NCBI GenBank assembly: GCA_051889215.1
Contig: JBJFDC010000006.1
Location: 11,306 to 75,305, forward strand
Reading direction: 5' to 3'
Source: UMGS1470 sp051889215
Lineage (GTDB): Bacteria; Bacillota; Clostridia; Christensenellales; UBA1242
Length of the DNA stretch: 64,000 nt
Shown: piece by piece, positions 8,213 to 15,974 of the stretch
Layout of the letters: each line of letters starts with the position of its first letter
Numbering within the stretch: the first letter of the stretch is position 1
Translations under genes and position numbers: made by a program
Notes under the pieces: generated by a model
Told to the model about the DNA's origin: nothing
The model's input: the letters and a program-made list of their open reading frames with translations, nothing else
Databases searched by the model: none

Positions 8213-10264
8213 ATGAATAAAATTTATGAACCGCTTTTTTCGAGTTGGAAAATCGGTGATGTTGAAATAAAAAACAGGATTGTTTTATGTCCGATGGGTG
8301 GAACCTCGTTGTTTGGTTGGATGGAACCAAATCATTTTGATGAGGAGTCTGCCCAATTTTTTTTGGAAAGGGCAAAAAACAATGTTGGGCTCGTCATTCC
8401 TGGCATTGCACCGCTCAAAGACAGCATTGGTGGACGTTGGCTCTATAAAAACAAAAAGATGTTTAAAAAACTCAAAGTATATATGGAAGAGTTTCACAAA
8501 ACTGGCGCAAAATTATTCGTCCAACTGACGGCGGGTTTTGGTCGTTCATTTGCGATTACTGACCCGTTGGTGAAAATTTATAATTGCAAACTTGTGAGAA
8601 CTTTGATAAAACCTGTCATGGACCTTGGTTATGCATGTGCAAGTCCATCTGTTTTGCCATCGCGCTGGTCTGACAAGGTGACATGTCGTGCACTAAAAAA
8701 GAAAGAAATTGAAAAGATGATTTATGCTTTTGCCGAAACTGCAAAGCTTTGCAAAGAGGCAGGAGTTGACGGCGTTGAGGTTCATGCGGTTCATGAAGGA
8801 TATCTCTTGGATCAATTCACTCTCAAATACACAAATCACAGAACAGATGAATATGGCGGCAGTTTTGAAAATCGATATCGTTTTGCGGTTGAGGTTGTGA
8901 AAGCAATCAAAGAGAAATGCGGGCAAGATTATCCTGTTTCTCTTCGCTATTCAGTCGTCAGCAAGACAAAAGATTTTTGCAAAGGTGCACTTCCTGGAGA
9001 AGAATATGTTGAGGTTGGACGTGACCTTGAAGAAAGTGAGAAGGCAGCCAAATATTTGGTTGATGCGGGCTATGACATGCTCAACTGCGACAATGGAACA
9101 TATGACGCGTGGTATTGGTCGCACCCTCCAGTTTATATGCATAACAACTGCAATTTGACCGAAGTTGCACATATCAAAAAGTTTGTTGATGTCCCAGTTG
9201 TTTGCGCAGGGCGAATGACACCACAAGTCGCAGCAAGGGCAATCAAGAATGGGGAAATTGATGCAATGGGTGTTGCTCGTCAGTTTTTGGTTGATGGCGA
9301 ATGGGTGACAAAACTCATTCAAGAGCGAGAAGAAGACATTCAACCTTGCATTTGTTGTCACAATGCGTGCTTTGTTATGGCACACTACAAAGGTGTCGCA
9401 AATGATGAGAGTTTTGAAGATGTCAAAAAAATGGCACGTTGCGCGCTTAATCCTGTCACAATGAATGGCGGGAAATATGTCATAAAACCTTGCAAAAAAT
9501 CAAAGAAAATTGCTGTTGTCGGCGGGGGTGTTGGAGGAATGGAAGTTGCAAGAATTGCGACCCTTCGCGGACATAGTGTCGAAATTTATGAGAAAAGTGA
9601 TAGACTTGGTGGCGTGTTTGTTGCCGCCTCAAACCCAAGTTTTAAAGAAAACGACAGGCGACTCCTCAGGTGGTATAAAAAACAGATCGACGATTTGGGG
9701 ATTGTTGTGCACTATAATTCTGAAATAACCGACATAAAAAAACTTGATGCAGATGAGGTTGTTATAGCGACTGGCGCTGTTGCAAAGGCACTTCATTTTG
9801 CAGGTGCGGAGAAAGCGATTGAGGCGATTGATTATCTCAATGGTCGCGAAGTTGGAAATGAAGTTGTCATCATTGGCGGAGGGCTCACGGGCTGCGAGAT
9901 TGCCTATGATTTGTTCCTTAAAGGCAAAACGCCAAAAATTGTTGAGGCGAAAGATGACCTCATCGCGACTCGTGGAGTGTGCCTTGCGAACTCGTCATAT
10001 CTTCGCGACTTCTTTGAAACAAATAATGTCGAGGTCCACCTTGAAAGTTTTGTCAAATCAATCCGAGATGGTTATGTGGTTGTTGCGGACAAAAATGGGA
10101 ATGAAAGCCGTGTTTCGTGCGACGATGTGATTGTTTCAATCGGCTATAAACCAAATCCACTTGCAAAATGCTCCAAACATGTTCATATCGTGGGAGATGC
10201 TGACAAGGTCGGAAATCTCCGAACAGTTGTTTGGCGTGCTTGGGAGGTTGCAGAAAAATTATAA
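8213..10264 (+). CDS. NADH:flavin oxidoreductase, Old Yellow Enzyme / 2,4-dienoyl-CoA reductase type
   Basis: A 683-residue enzyme with the layout of enoate / 2,4-dienoyl-CoA reductases. Residues ~1-345 form an FMN TIM barrel with the OYE stretch GVDGVEVHAVHEGYLLDQF and RTDEYGGSFENRYRF. A [4Fe-4S] cysteine cluster lies near residue 378 (CICCHNAC, then MARCALNP). Two nucleotide-binding Rossmann motifs follow, AVVGGGVGGMEVA near 430 and VIIGGGLTGCEIA near 555. Such enzymes move hydride from NAD(P)H through FAD, Fe-S and FMN to an activated C=C bond; the physiological substrate (enoyl-CoA, bile acid or other enone) cannot be read from sequence. The start ATG at 8213 is preceded by GGGGAGG. A terminator follows at 10277. 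It appears to be monocistronic. Confidence 0.9.
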   Translation: MNKIYEPLFSSWKIGDVEIKNRIVLCPMGGTSLFGWMEPNHFDEESAQFFLERAKNNVGLVIPGIAPLKDSIGGRWLYKNKKMFKKLKVYMEEFHKTGAKLFVQLTAGFGRSFAITDPLVKIYNCKLVRTLIKPVMDLGYACASPSVLPSRWSDKVTCRALKKKEIEKMIYAFAETAKLCKEAGVDGVEVHAVHEGYLLDQFTLKYTNHRTDEYGGSFENRYRFAVEVVKAIKEKCGQDYPVSLRYSVVSKTKDFCKGALPGEEYVEVGRDLEESEKAAKYLVDAGYDMLNCDNGTYDAWYWSHPPVYMHNNCNLTEVAHIKKFVDVPVVCAGRMTPQVAARAIKNGEIDAMGVARQFLVDGEWVTKLIQEREEDIQPCICCHNACFVMAHYKGVANDESFEDVKKMARCALNPVTMNGGKYVIKPCKKSKKIAVVGGGVGGMEVARIATLRGHSVEIYEKSDRLGGVFVAASNPSFKENDRRLLRWYKKQIDDLGIVVHYNSEITDIKKLDADEVVIATGAVAKALHFAGAEKAIEAIDYLNGREVGNEVVIIGGGLTGCEIAYDLFLKGKTPKIVEAKDDLIATRGVCLANSSYLRDFFETNNVEVHLESFVKSIRDGYVVVADKNGNESRVSCDDVIVSIGYKPNPLAKCSKHVHIVGDADKVGNLRTVVWRAWEVAEKL

Positions 10265-10276
10265 TCAGCAAAAAAA

Positions 10277-10309
10277 CAAACAAGAGAGTTGCCGACTCTC
10301 TTTTTTGTT
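10277..10309 (+). terminator. Intrinsic terminator after the oxidoreductase gene
   Basis: The stem GAGAGT/ACTCTC (10284-10289 with 10295-10300), extended by flanking A/T pairing, is followed by TTTTTTGTTT. It is 20 bases after the stop codon at 10264. Confidence 0.75.
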
Positions 10310-10317
10310 TGAAAAAA

Positions 10318-10430
10318 GTCAAGCGGGGACGTGGAGGGATATGCGATGCAGTCGACGATAGACGACTCCAGCGGTTCGAGTCCGCGCACAGCGGAGCGGA
10401 GGATGTGCGGAGCACATTAGAGGTGCCAAC
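10318..10430 (+). repeat. Scrambled tRNA-Glu-like sequence (inverted partial copy with insertion)
   Basis: This stretch carries pieces of the neighbouring minus-strand tRNA-Glu on the opposite strand: GTCAAGCGG (10318-10326, D-arm), the 16-nt T-arm AGCGGTTCGAGTCCGC (10370-10385, exact), and TTAGAGGTGCCAAC (10417-10430, acceptor 3' strand plus CCA, one mismatch). In the intact tRNA the last two pieces touch; here 31 nt (10386-10416) separate them, containing three GCGGAG units and flanked by GCACA direct repeats. The segment between the D-like and T-like parts does not form an anticodon arm that I can recognise. It may be a decayed tRNA gene or a recombination relic. It is more G+C-rich than its surroundings. 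Confidence 0.5.
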
Positions 10431-10456
10431 AAAAAAGCCAACTGATTTCAGTTGGC
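10431..10456 (-). terminator. Intrinsic terminator of the tRNA-Glu gene
   Basis: GCCAACTG/CAGTTGGC forms an 8-bp perfect stem (10437-10444 with 10449-10456) and, read on the minus strand, is followed by TTTTTTGTT. It begins 8 bases beyond the CCA end of the tRNA. Confidence 0.75.
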
Positions 10457-10463
10457 AAATTGT

Positions 10464-10538
10464 TGGTACCTCTAAGCGGACTCGAACCGCTGATTTCGCC
10501 GTGAGAGGGCGACGTCTTAACCGCTTGACCATAGAGGC
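10464..10538 (-). tRNA. tRNA-Glu, anticodon CUC
   Basis: Read on the minus strand, a complete 75-nt cloverleaf is visible. The acceptor stem is GCCTCTA/TAGAGGT (first pair G-U), with discriminator A and an encoded CCA. The anticodon stem is TCGCC/GGCGA, with loop CTCTCAC giving anticodon CTC, which reads GAG (glutamate). The T-arm is AGCGG-TTCGAGT-CCGCT. The body resembles bacterial tRNA-Glu (GTCAAGCGGTTAAGAC D-arm). A promoter lies at 10554-10582 and a terminator at 10431-10456, so it is its own transcription unit. Confidence 0.93.
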
Positions 10539-10553
10539 ACGTTGACGAAAACT

Positions 10554-10582
10554 AATATAACAAAAAAAATCCCTAATTGCAA
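10554..10582 (-). promoter_or_regulatory. Promoter of the tRNA-Glu gene
   Basis: On the minus strand TTGCAA (10577-10582) is followed by a 17-bp spacer and TATATT (10554-10559). The -10 box ends 15 bases upstream of the mature tRNA 5' end at 10538. Confidence 0.7.
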
Positions 10583-10601
10583 GACAATATCAAATATTTT
10601 T

Positions 10602-10629
10602 TTGAAAGTTTTGACGAGTGTGTTAAAAT
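10602..10629 (+). promoter_or_regulatory. Possible promoter of comEC with a very short leader
   Basis: TTGAAA (10602-10607), 16 bp, TAAAAT (10624-10629). The ATG at 10642 would be only about 6 nt from the expected transcription start and has no Shine-Dalgarno site in front of it. Confidence 0.4.
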
Positions 10630-10641
10630 AGTGTCATACAA

Positions 10642-12675
10642 ATGAAGAAAAAGATATTGAATTTTCGAGCGGTGTTCGTTTTTGCGTGCTTGTTTGCACT
10701 CGGTCTTTTTTATGCAAAAGACCTCATATCTGGAAGTCTCGCAGCAATAATACTTTGCGGCTTGATTCTTGTTTTTTTCTTGGGCTGGTCAATAAAAGAC
10801 AAGTCTTGGATAAAATTTGTTTTGCCACTTGTTGCGTTTGTTGTTGGGATTGGTCTTTTTGCAGTGTGTGATGCAACATATTTTCGCGGGGTGACAACGG
10901 ACGGAGAATTTGAGGTTCGAGGACGCGTGGAATATGTCAACAAAGAATATGACACAACTCAAATGTTAATTCTCTCAAATGTCGAGGTTGATGGAAAGAA
11001 ACAATCAAAAAACATTTATCTCAAATATCGAAAAAATGGTCAAGGACTTGATGTTGGCGATGAAATTTGTTTTGTCGGAACGTTGGACAAGGTGACACTT
11101 TGGAACATGGGCAATTTTAATTCATTTTATTATAAAAACAAAATTGCAAGTTTTTGCTCATTGGATTCGTCTGAAAAAACATTATTAAACAGTGAACAAA
11201 AATTAAGCGAAAAATTTCAAGGCGCCATCAAAGATAAACTGTTTGAAAACATGACCGAACAAAATGCTGAAATTTCTTATGCTTCGATATTCGGCGACAA
11301 ATCGGGGATTGACGAGGATATTCAGAATGCGTTTTCAGATGTGGGTGTTGCGCATTTGCTTGCAATATCTGGTCTTCACATTGGATTCTTCGTTGCACTT
11401 TTGAGCTTTATTCTCTCCAAATGTCGCCTGCACAAAAAGTGGCATGTTTTGGTCATTGCGCCAATTCTTTTTGTGTATTGTTATCTATGCCGTTTTTCAC
11501 CAAGCGTTCTACGCGCGACAATAATGTCGATTATGGTGCTTTTGTCTCATAGTTTTGGAAGAAAAAACGACGCGTTAACGACTTTTTCAATCGCGCTAAT
11601 TTTGGTTCTTCTCATTCGTCCACTCGACATTTTTGATGGCGGACTGCAACTCAGTTTCTTGTGTGTTTTCTCGCTTATCATTCTCTCGCCAATCATTCAA
11701 AAGGGTTTCAACAAAATCAAGCTTGAAAAACTTGGCAAAATTCTTTCTCCTGTGCTTGCTGTTCAAATCGGAACGCTTCCAGTTTTGATGAAATTATTTA
11801 AATCAATTTCGCTGCTTACAATTCTTGCAAACATGGTTTGCGTGCCAATCTTTGAAGTTGCATATATTTTGCTCATGGCACTCCTGCCTTTTTCATTTAT
11901 TCCACATTTTGGTGTGATTTTGATTGCTCCAGAATTTTTGATAAATTCAATCGCGATGGCTGCAATTTTCTTGAGTGAAAAGAGTGCGTTTTTAACTTTG
12001 CCATATCTTGGAAAAGATGTGTCTGTGGTCTATGTCTTCTTCATGTTTGGTTTTTCAAGATTTGTCATGACAAACCTTGGCAAAAAAATGATGATTTCCT
12101 TGGGCCTCGTGTTTGTGATGGCGATATTGTTTTTTGCTTCATATTTCCAATTTGGTCAGGAGGAAAACTCAATGTTGGTTGTTGGGGCGAGCGATGTGTT
12201 TGTTGTGCGCGCGGACAACCAAAATTATTTGATAAACTTTTCGAGCAACTTTGAAAAAAATCAGAATAAATTAATTAATTGTCTAAACTATTGCAAGATA
12301 TATAATATAGACACAGTTGTCGGAGTGGAAGATGTTGACTTCTCTTCTTTTTCACAACTCAAACGAGCGCAAAAAGTGTTCAACTCTGGTCAAGATGCGG
12401 AATATTTTAAAATCAATGACAAAGTGAACGCTGTGAAATTTTCGACTGGCAAAAAAGTCTTTTTGTTTGTCTTGTCAATAAAAGACCAAACCGAGAAAGA
12501 AATTTTGGAATATCATTATGAAACTCAAAAATTTGATGTTGTTGTGAATCTGTGTGATACTGAAATAGCAATGTCGTCGGAACTAATAATTTCTTCAACC
12601 AGTTTTTCAAACAATGAAAATTGGACAATAAGCTTTGACTATGCTACACTTGGTCTTAAAAGGAGTTTGAGTTGA
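10642..12675 (+). CDS. comEC: ComEC/Rec2-family DNA uptake channel
   Basis: ComEC forms the inner-membrane channel for single-stranded DNA uptake in natural transformation. The 677 residues begin with N-terminal hydrophobic segments and an OB-like soluble domain (about 75-180). The competence domain follows at about 205-480, with hallmark FSDVGVAHLLAISGLHIGFF and RATIMSIMVLLSH. The C-terminal third, where many ComEC proteins carry a metallo-beta-lactamase-like domain, lacks any HxHxDH motif and is short, so that domain looks degenerate. The ORF starts at ATG 10642 without a recognisable SD. Its stop overlaps the TTG start of holA, and the comEC-holA-rpsT order is common in Firmicutes. Confidence 0.9.
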   Translation: MKKKILNFRAVFVFACLFALGLFYAKDLISGSLAAIILCGLILVFFLGWSIKDKSWIKFVLPLVAFVVGIGLFAVCDATYFRGVTTDGEFEVRGRVEYVNKEYDTTQMLILSNVEVDGKKQSKNIYLKYRKNGQGLDVGDEICFVGTLDKVTLWNMGNFNSFYYKNKIASFCSLDSSEKTLLNSEQKLSEKFQGAIKDKLFENMTEQNAEISYASIFGDKSGIDEDIQNAFSDVGVAHLLAISGLHIGFFVALLSFILSKCRLHKKWHVLVIAPILFVYCYLCRFSPSVLRATIMSIMVLLSHSFGRKNDALTTFSIALILVLLIRPLDIFDGGLQLSFLCVFSLIILSPIIQKGFNKIKLEKLGKILSPVLAVQIGTLPVLMKLFKSISLLTILANMVCVPIFEVAYILLMALLPFSFIPHFGVILIAPEFLINSIAMAAIFLSEKSAFLTLPYLGKDVSVVYVFFMFGFSRFVMTNLGKKMMISLGLVFVMAILFFASYFQFGQEENSMLVVGASDVFVVRADNQNYLINFSSNFEKNQNKLINCLNYCKIYNIDTVVGVEDVDFSSFSQLKRAQKVFNSGQDAEYFKINDKVNAVKFSTGKKVFLFVLSIKDQTEKEILEYHYETQKFDVVVNLCDTEIAMSSELIISSTSFSNNENWTISFDYATLGLKRSLS

Positions 12676-13643
12676 ATTACATACAATTTGTCAAAGAGAT
12701 TAAATCACAAATAAAAAATTATTATGTCGTCACGGGCGATGACTTGTTTTTGTTGAAACAAGTTGAAACAAGAGTTGAGCACGAATGTGATATCACCATG
12801 CCAGAGTTTGACAAATTTTCTTTTGATGGAGAGAATTTTTCAGTTTCGGCGTTTGAAAATGCGTTTCTTCAACTTCCGATTGCCGCAAAAAAAAGATTGA
12901 TTGTTGCAAAAAATTTGCCAAAACAATCCGAGTCAGACAAAAAAGCAATCCAACAAGTGTTGCACAAACAAAATAATTGTTGCGTCCTGTTTTTTGCAAA
13001 TTCTCAAGGTGAAGATTTTTCGTTTGTTTTGGACGCGACAAAAATTGACTGTTCAAAACTGTCTGACCAACTTTGCCAAAAGTTTGTTGATGACCGATTG
13101 ACTCAAAGTCACATAAAAATAACAAATGAAGCAAAAGTGCAACTTGTCAAACTTTGTTCAAACAACTTGGGCAAAATTTCAACAGAACTCGAAAAACTTG
13201 TGTTTCTTGCGATGGACAAGGGTGAGATTGAAGAAAGTGATGTTTTGGTTTCGGTAAAAAGCGATTTGGAATACAAAATTTATGAGATATCCGACCTCTT
13301 GCTTGACAAAAATATTGACAGAGTGATGCTCATTGTTGAAGATTTGCTCACAAAAAAAGAAGAGCCAACGGCCATTTTATCTCTTCTCGCTTCAAATTTC
13401 AGAAGACTTTATTTTGCGAAAATCACACCCGACGACAATTCAACCCTTGCAAAAAATCTCGGGGTCAAAGAATATGCAATAAAAATGGCGAGAGAAAAGC
13501 TTGGCAAAATTGGGGCAGTCGCACTCAAACAAATCAACGAAATGTTGCTTGAAGTGGACTATTCCATAAAGTCGGGCGCCATGCCTGCCGACATTGCCAT
13601 AAACTATGCAATCCTAAAAATCAATTCATTTATAAAAAAATGA
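12672..13643 (+). CDS. holA: DNA polymerase III subunit delta
   Basis: HolA is the clamp-loader subunit that opens the beta sliding clamp. The 323-residue length and the order YYVVTGDDLFLLKQ, then the LDATKIDCSKL region, then the C-terminal helical domain with NNLGKISTELEKLVFLA and KKEEPTAILSLLASNFRRL, match the delta family. It uses a TTG start at 12672 that overlaps the comEC stop by three bases; AGGAG at 12661-12665 gives a spacing of 6 and supports this start. The gene ends against the convergent rpsT gene, with a shared terminator at 13715. Confidence 0.92.
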   Translation: MNYIQFVKEIKSQIKNYYVVTGDDLFLLKQVETRVEHECDITMPEFDKFSFDGENFSVSAFENAFLQLPIAAKKRLIVAKNLPKQSESDKKAIQQVLHKQNNCCVLFFANSQGEDFSFVLDATKIDCSKLSDQLCQKFVDDRLTQSHIKITNEAKVQLVKLCSNNLGKISTELEKLVFLAMDKGEIEESDVLVSVKSDLEYKIYEISDLLLDKNIDRVMLIVEDLLTKKEEPTAILSLLASNFRRLYFAKITPDDNSTLAKNLGVKEYAIKMAREKLGKIGAVALKQINEMLLEVDYSIKSGAMPADIAINYAILKINSFIKK

Positions 13644-13714
13644 CAACAAGCATTTTGCTCGGTGCACTATGTTTTGGTTATGGCTGGTGACAAAATATGA
13701 TTGACGAATAAAAA

Positions 13715-13738
13715 AAACAACCCAAAGCAGGGTTGTTT
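13715..13738. terminator. Bidirectional terminator between holA and rpsT
   Basis: AAACAACCC/GGGTTGTTT is a perfect 9-bp stem (13715-13723 with 13730-13738) with a 6-nt loop, flanked by an A-run on the left and a T-run on the right. It can therefore end transcripts from both convergent genes. Confidence 0.85.
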
Positions 13739-13747
13739 GTTTTTTTG

Positions 13748-14020
13748 TTAGTTTGCTTTTCTTGCGTCGTCAAGAAGTTTTCTGAGATGAGCTTGTTTTC
13801 TGCTTGCGTTATTTTTGTGAATAACATTGTTTGCAGCAGCACTATCAAGCAAAGCAACAACTTCATTCAAGAGTTTTTCTGCATTTTCAAGTTCGCCGCC
13901 AGCAAGTTCTGCTTTATATTTTTTGATAAATGTTGCAAGTCTTGATTTGATTGCTCTGTTTTGTTGATTTTTTGTTTCGTTGACATTGACGCGTTTGATT
14001 GCTGATTTGATGTTTGGCAT
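13748..14020 (-). CDS. rpsT: 30S ribosomal protein S20
   Basis: A 90-residue, lysine- and arginine-rich, helical protein that binds 16S rRNA early in small-subunit assembly. The start MPNIKSAIKRV, the middle RAIKSRLATFIKKY and the ending NVIHKNNASRKQAHLRKLL are characteristic of bacterial S20. An SD (AAAGGAGA) precedes the ATG at 14020. The promoter (TTGCAA-N17-TAGAAT) is at 14051-14079 on the minus strand. It sits between holA and the gpr-like gene, the usual Firmicutes neighbourhood. Confidence 0.97.
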   Translation of the reverse strand: MPNIKSAIKRVNVNETKNQQNRAIKSRLATFIKKYKAELAGGELENAEKLLNEVVALLDSAAANNVIHKNNASRKQAHLRKLLDDARKAN

Positions 14021-14050
14021 ACGTCTTCTCCTTTGAAAATTTACTGCGTT

Positions 14051-14079
14051 ATTCTAACACATAAAAAATTCTTTTGCAA
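14051..14079 (-). promoter_or_regulatory. Promoter of rpsT
   Basis: On the minus strand TTGCAA (14074-14079), a 17-bp spacer and TAGAAT (14051-14056), 31 bases before the rpsT start codon. Confidence 0.7.
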
Positions 14080-14122
14080 GGTTTTTTGTGGTTATTTTTT
14101 TATTTTGTCACAAAATAAATTT

Positions 14123-14860
14123 ATGAAAACGAATTATAGACTTTGTGCAAGTGTTTTGAGAACAAAAAAAGTTGATGCGGAGCAAAAAAAATTTGGCATG
14201 ACTTGTTCATATTCATACGACGATGACAGCAAAGATGAGGCAAATCTTGCTGTTGTTGAATTTGGTCTCGAATACGCATATTCAGACAAACATCAGAAGG
14301 CGATTTGCGACCTTGTTCGAGGGGCGATAAAAAGTGTCGGAAATCTCCAAATTCAAAGTGTTCAAAAAGTTCTTTTTATTGGAGTGGGCAATCCGACTTT
14401 TACGGCAGATTGTTTTGGTGTTTGTGTTTCAAAAAATCTTTATTCAAAACTATATCTTTCAAATCAAACAGAATCAACAAAATTTAAATTTTACTATTTC
14501 AACCCAGACATTCGAGCAAAAACTGGACTTGACACAATCGCCATAACAAACTTGATTATCGACGAAGTTTCGCCAGATATAATATTTTTGTTTGATTGCT
14601 ATGCAACAAGGCATAATTCTCGTGTTGGAAAAGTTGTTGAGGTCAAAAACAAAGCGCTTCGTCCGGCGAGTGCGGTTGAGGGATATGACGACAAAATCGT
14701 TTCAAAGACTGGTGCAAAAATAATTTCGATTGGTGCAGTGCTTTTGAGGGTTTCAAAAAATGAACAAATGCTTTCAATGAAAACCAATGCTGACCTTTTG
14801 ACAATGCGGCTCGCAGAAAGTGTGGCAGATGCGGTGAGCGCTGTTTTAAGTGAATTATAA
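14123..14860 (+). CDS. Divergent germination protease (GPR, aspartic peptidase A25) homologue
   Basis: GPR degrades small acid-soluble spore proteins at germination. The 245 residues align in order with the GPR core: IGVGNPTFTADCFGVCV corresponds to the conserved GLGN...TPDALGP stretch, PDIRAKTGLDT to PGVMAQTGMET, and PDIIFLFDCYATRHNSRV to PDLVIVIDALASR. Both Asp residues thought to form the catalytic site (TAD, FD) are kept. The stretch that normally reads as TIQISDTGI.PGSGVGN is strongly changed (VEVKNKALRPASAVEG). The protein is much shorter than Bacillus GPR (about 370) and lacks a long propeptide. The ATG at 14123 was preferred over 14033 because similarity begins there, but no clear SD is present. 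Position after rpsT supports the assignment. Confidence 0.75.
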   Translation: MKTNYRLCASVLRTKKVDAEQKKFGMTCSYSYDDDSKDEANLAVVEFGLEYAYSDKHQKAICDLVRGAIKSVGNLQIQSVQKVLFIGVGNPTFTADCFGVCVSKNLYSKLYLSNQTESTKFKFYYFNPDIRAKTGLDTIAITNLIIDEVSPDIIFLFDCYATRHNSRVGKVVEVKNKALRPASAVEGYDDKIVSKTGAKIISIGAVLLRVSKNEQMLSMKTNADLLTMRLAESVADAVSAVLSEL

Positions 14861-14890
14861 CTGACAAAAACCTCAAAATTTTCATATAAA
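14861..14890 (+). promoter_or_regulatory. Promoter of murI, placed for a leaderless transcript
   Basis: CTGACA (14861-14866), 18-bp spacer, TATAAA (14885-14890). The GTG start codon at 14896 begins 5 bases after the -10 box, where transcription itself would be expected to start. No SD is present. Confidence 0.55.
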
Positions 14891-14895
14891 ATTTT

Positions 14896-15639
14896 GTGTT
14901 AAACAGACCGTGTGTTTTGGTTGTTGATAGCGGAATTGGCGGGCTATCTCTGTTGAGGACATGTCGCAATGTTTGTTGTGACTTTGTTTTTGTTATGGAC
15001 AATGCGTTTTGCCCATATGGCGAAAAATCGCCCGATGTTGTTGTTTCAAGAATAAAAACAATATGTGAATATTTTGTCGCGACACATTCGGTTTGCGCCA
15101 TTGTTTTGGCGTGCAACACGGCAACAAGTGTTGCAATTGAACAAATTCGAAAATGCTTTTCGGTTCCCATTATTGGAATGGAACCACCAATCAAAACTGC
15201 AATTTCGGACAACAAAAAGAACATCGTCGTTATGTCAACTCCAATAACAAACAAATTTAGCAAAGTTGTGGGGCAATATAAATCCAAAAAAGAAGTGCGG
15301 TTGGTTTCGTTTTGCGATTTGGCAAAAAAAATTGAACAAAATTTTTTTCATTTAAACAATTTGAAAGAGTATATTAGAGGCGGATTTTCCGAACAAGACT
15401 TAAAAGGGTGTGATGCGCTTGTTTTGGGGTGTTCGCATTTTCAATATGTTGAAAAAGAGTTGCGAGAAATTTTTCAGAACGACATTGTTGTTTATCATAG
15501 TGAGCAAGGCGTGAGAAGACGCCTGATTGAAATCCTTGGAGGAAAAATCCAACCATTTGGAAATGCAAAAATTGCCATTGTCCAAACTCAATTTGATGAG
15601 AGTTTGTTGACAATAGCAAAAGAAATATTATGTAAATAA
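14896..15639 (+). CDS. murI: Glutamate racemase
   Basis: MurI converts L-glutamate to D-glutamate for peptidoglycan. The 247-residue protein keeps the family landmarks: DSGIGGLSLL near the N-terminus, CPYGEKS, the first catalytic cysteine in LACNTATSVA, and the second in LGCSHF (usually LGCTHF). The GTxxT stretch is replaced by STPIT. The start is a GTG at 14896 with no Shine-Dalgarno sequence but a promoter immediately upstream. It ends one base before the convergent small-protein gene's end at 15641. Confidence 0.9.
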   Translation: MLNRPCVLVVDSGIGGLSLLRTCRNVCCDFVFVMDNAFCPYGEKSPDVVVSRIKTICEYFVATHSVCAIVLACNTATSVAIEQIRKCFSVPIIGMEPPIKTAISDNKKNIVVMSTPITNKFSKVVGQYKSKKEVRLVSFCDLAKKIEQNFFHLNNLKEYIRGGFSEQDLKGCDALVLGCSHFQYVEKELREIFQNDIVVYHSEQGVRRRLIEILGGKIQPFGNAKIAIVQTQFDESLLTIAKEILCK

Positions 15640-15640
15640 A

Positions 15641-15820
15641 TTAGATTAGGGTTGAATTTGGGCAAGAACAACCACAGCCGCAGTTGTTTGAATCGTCTGC
15701 GCCAATGAGCGCAAGAAGAAGCAAAAGCAAGAAAGTTGTGTTGTTTGCCAGATCAACGTTTGCCGCATCTGCTATTATCGATAAGAAAATCAGGGCCAAA
15801 ATTTCTGCCGATGTTGACAT
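15641..15820 (-). CDS. Small hydrophobic protein with a cysteine-rich tail
   Basis: A 59-residue product. An N-terminal hydrophobic stretch (AEILALIFLSIIADAA) is followed by a leucine-rich segment (TTFLLLLLLALIGA) and then the tail DDSNNCGCGCSCPNSTLI with four cysteines in alternating spacing. The start at 15820 is chosen because a perfect AAAGGAGG lies just upstream; a longer version starting at 15853 lacks this. I do not recognise the family. Small Cys/Gly-tailed membrane peptides occur in spore formers, so a spore-coat or envelope role is possible, but that is guesswork. TTGACA/TGTCAA (15831-15847) forms an inverted repeat in its leader. Confidence 0.6.
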   Translation of the reverse strand: MSTSAEILALIFLSIIADAANVDLANNTTFLLLLLLALIGADDSNNCGCGCSCPNSTLI

Positions 15821-15926
15821 AAATCCTCCTTTGACAATATATGTCAAAAACATTCAAAAGCTTTTAAATTTGAACAAACTTTTCTTTTGATATAAAAATT
15901 TGCCAATTTAAAATTAATATAAATGC

Positions 15927-15948
15927 TGGTTTTATATATGAAAAACCA
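15927..15948. promoter_or_regulatory. Inverted repeat upstream of the ArsR-family gene (candidate operator)
   Basis: TGGTTTT (15927-15933) and AAAACCA (15942-15948) are separated by 8 bases and lie 26 bases upstream of the regulator's ATG. ArsR-type repressors usually bind such dyads in their own promoter. Confidence 0.45.
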
Positions 15949-15974
15949 ACTCAAAGTGTGAAAAGAGGTGAGAT

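Noticed and set aside
10053..10545. Overlapping open frames on both strands across the tRNA region
   Set aside because: They cross a terminator, the tRNA-Glu gene and the end of the oxidoreductase gene, have no SD and no recognisable domains.
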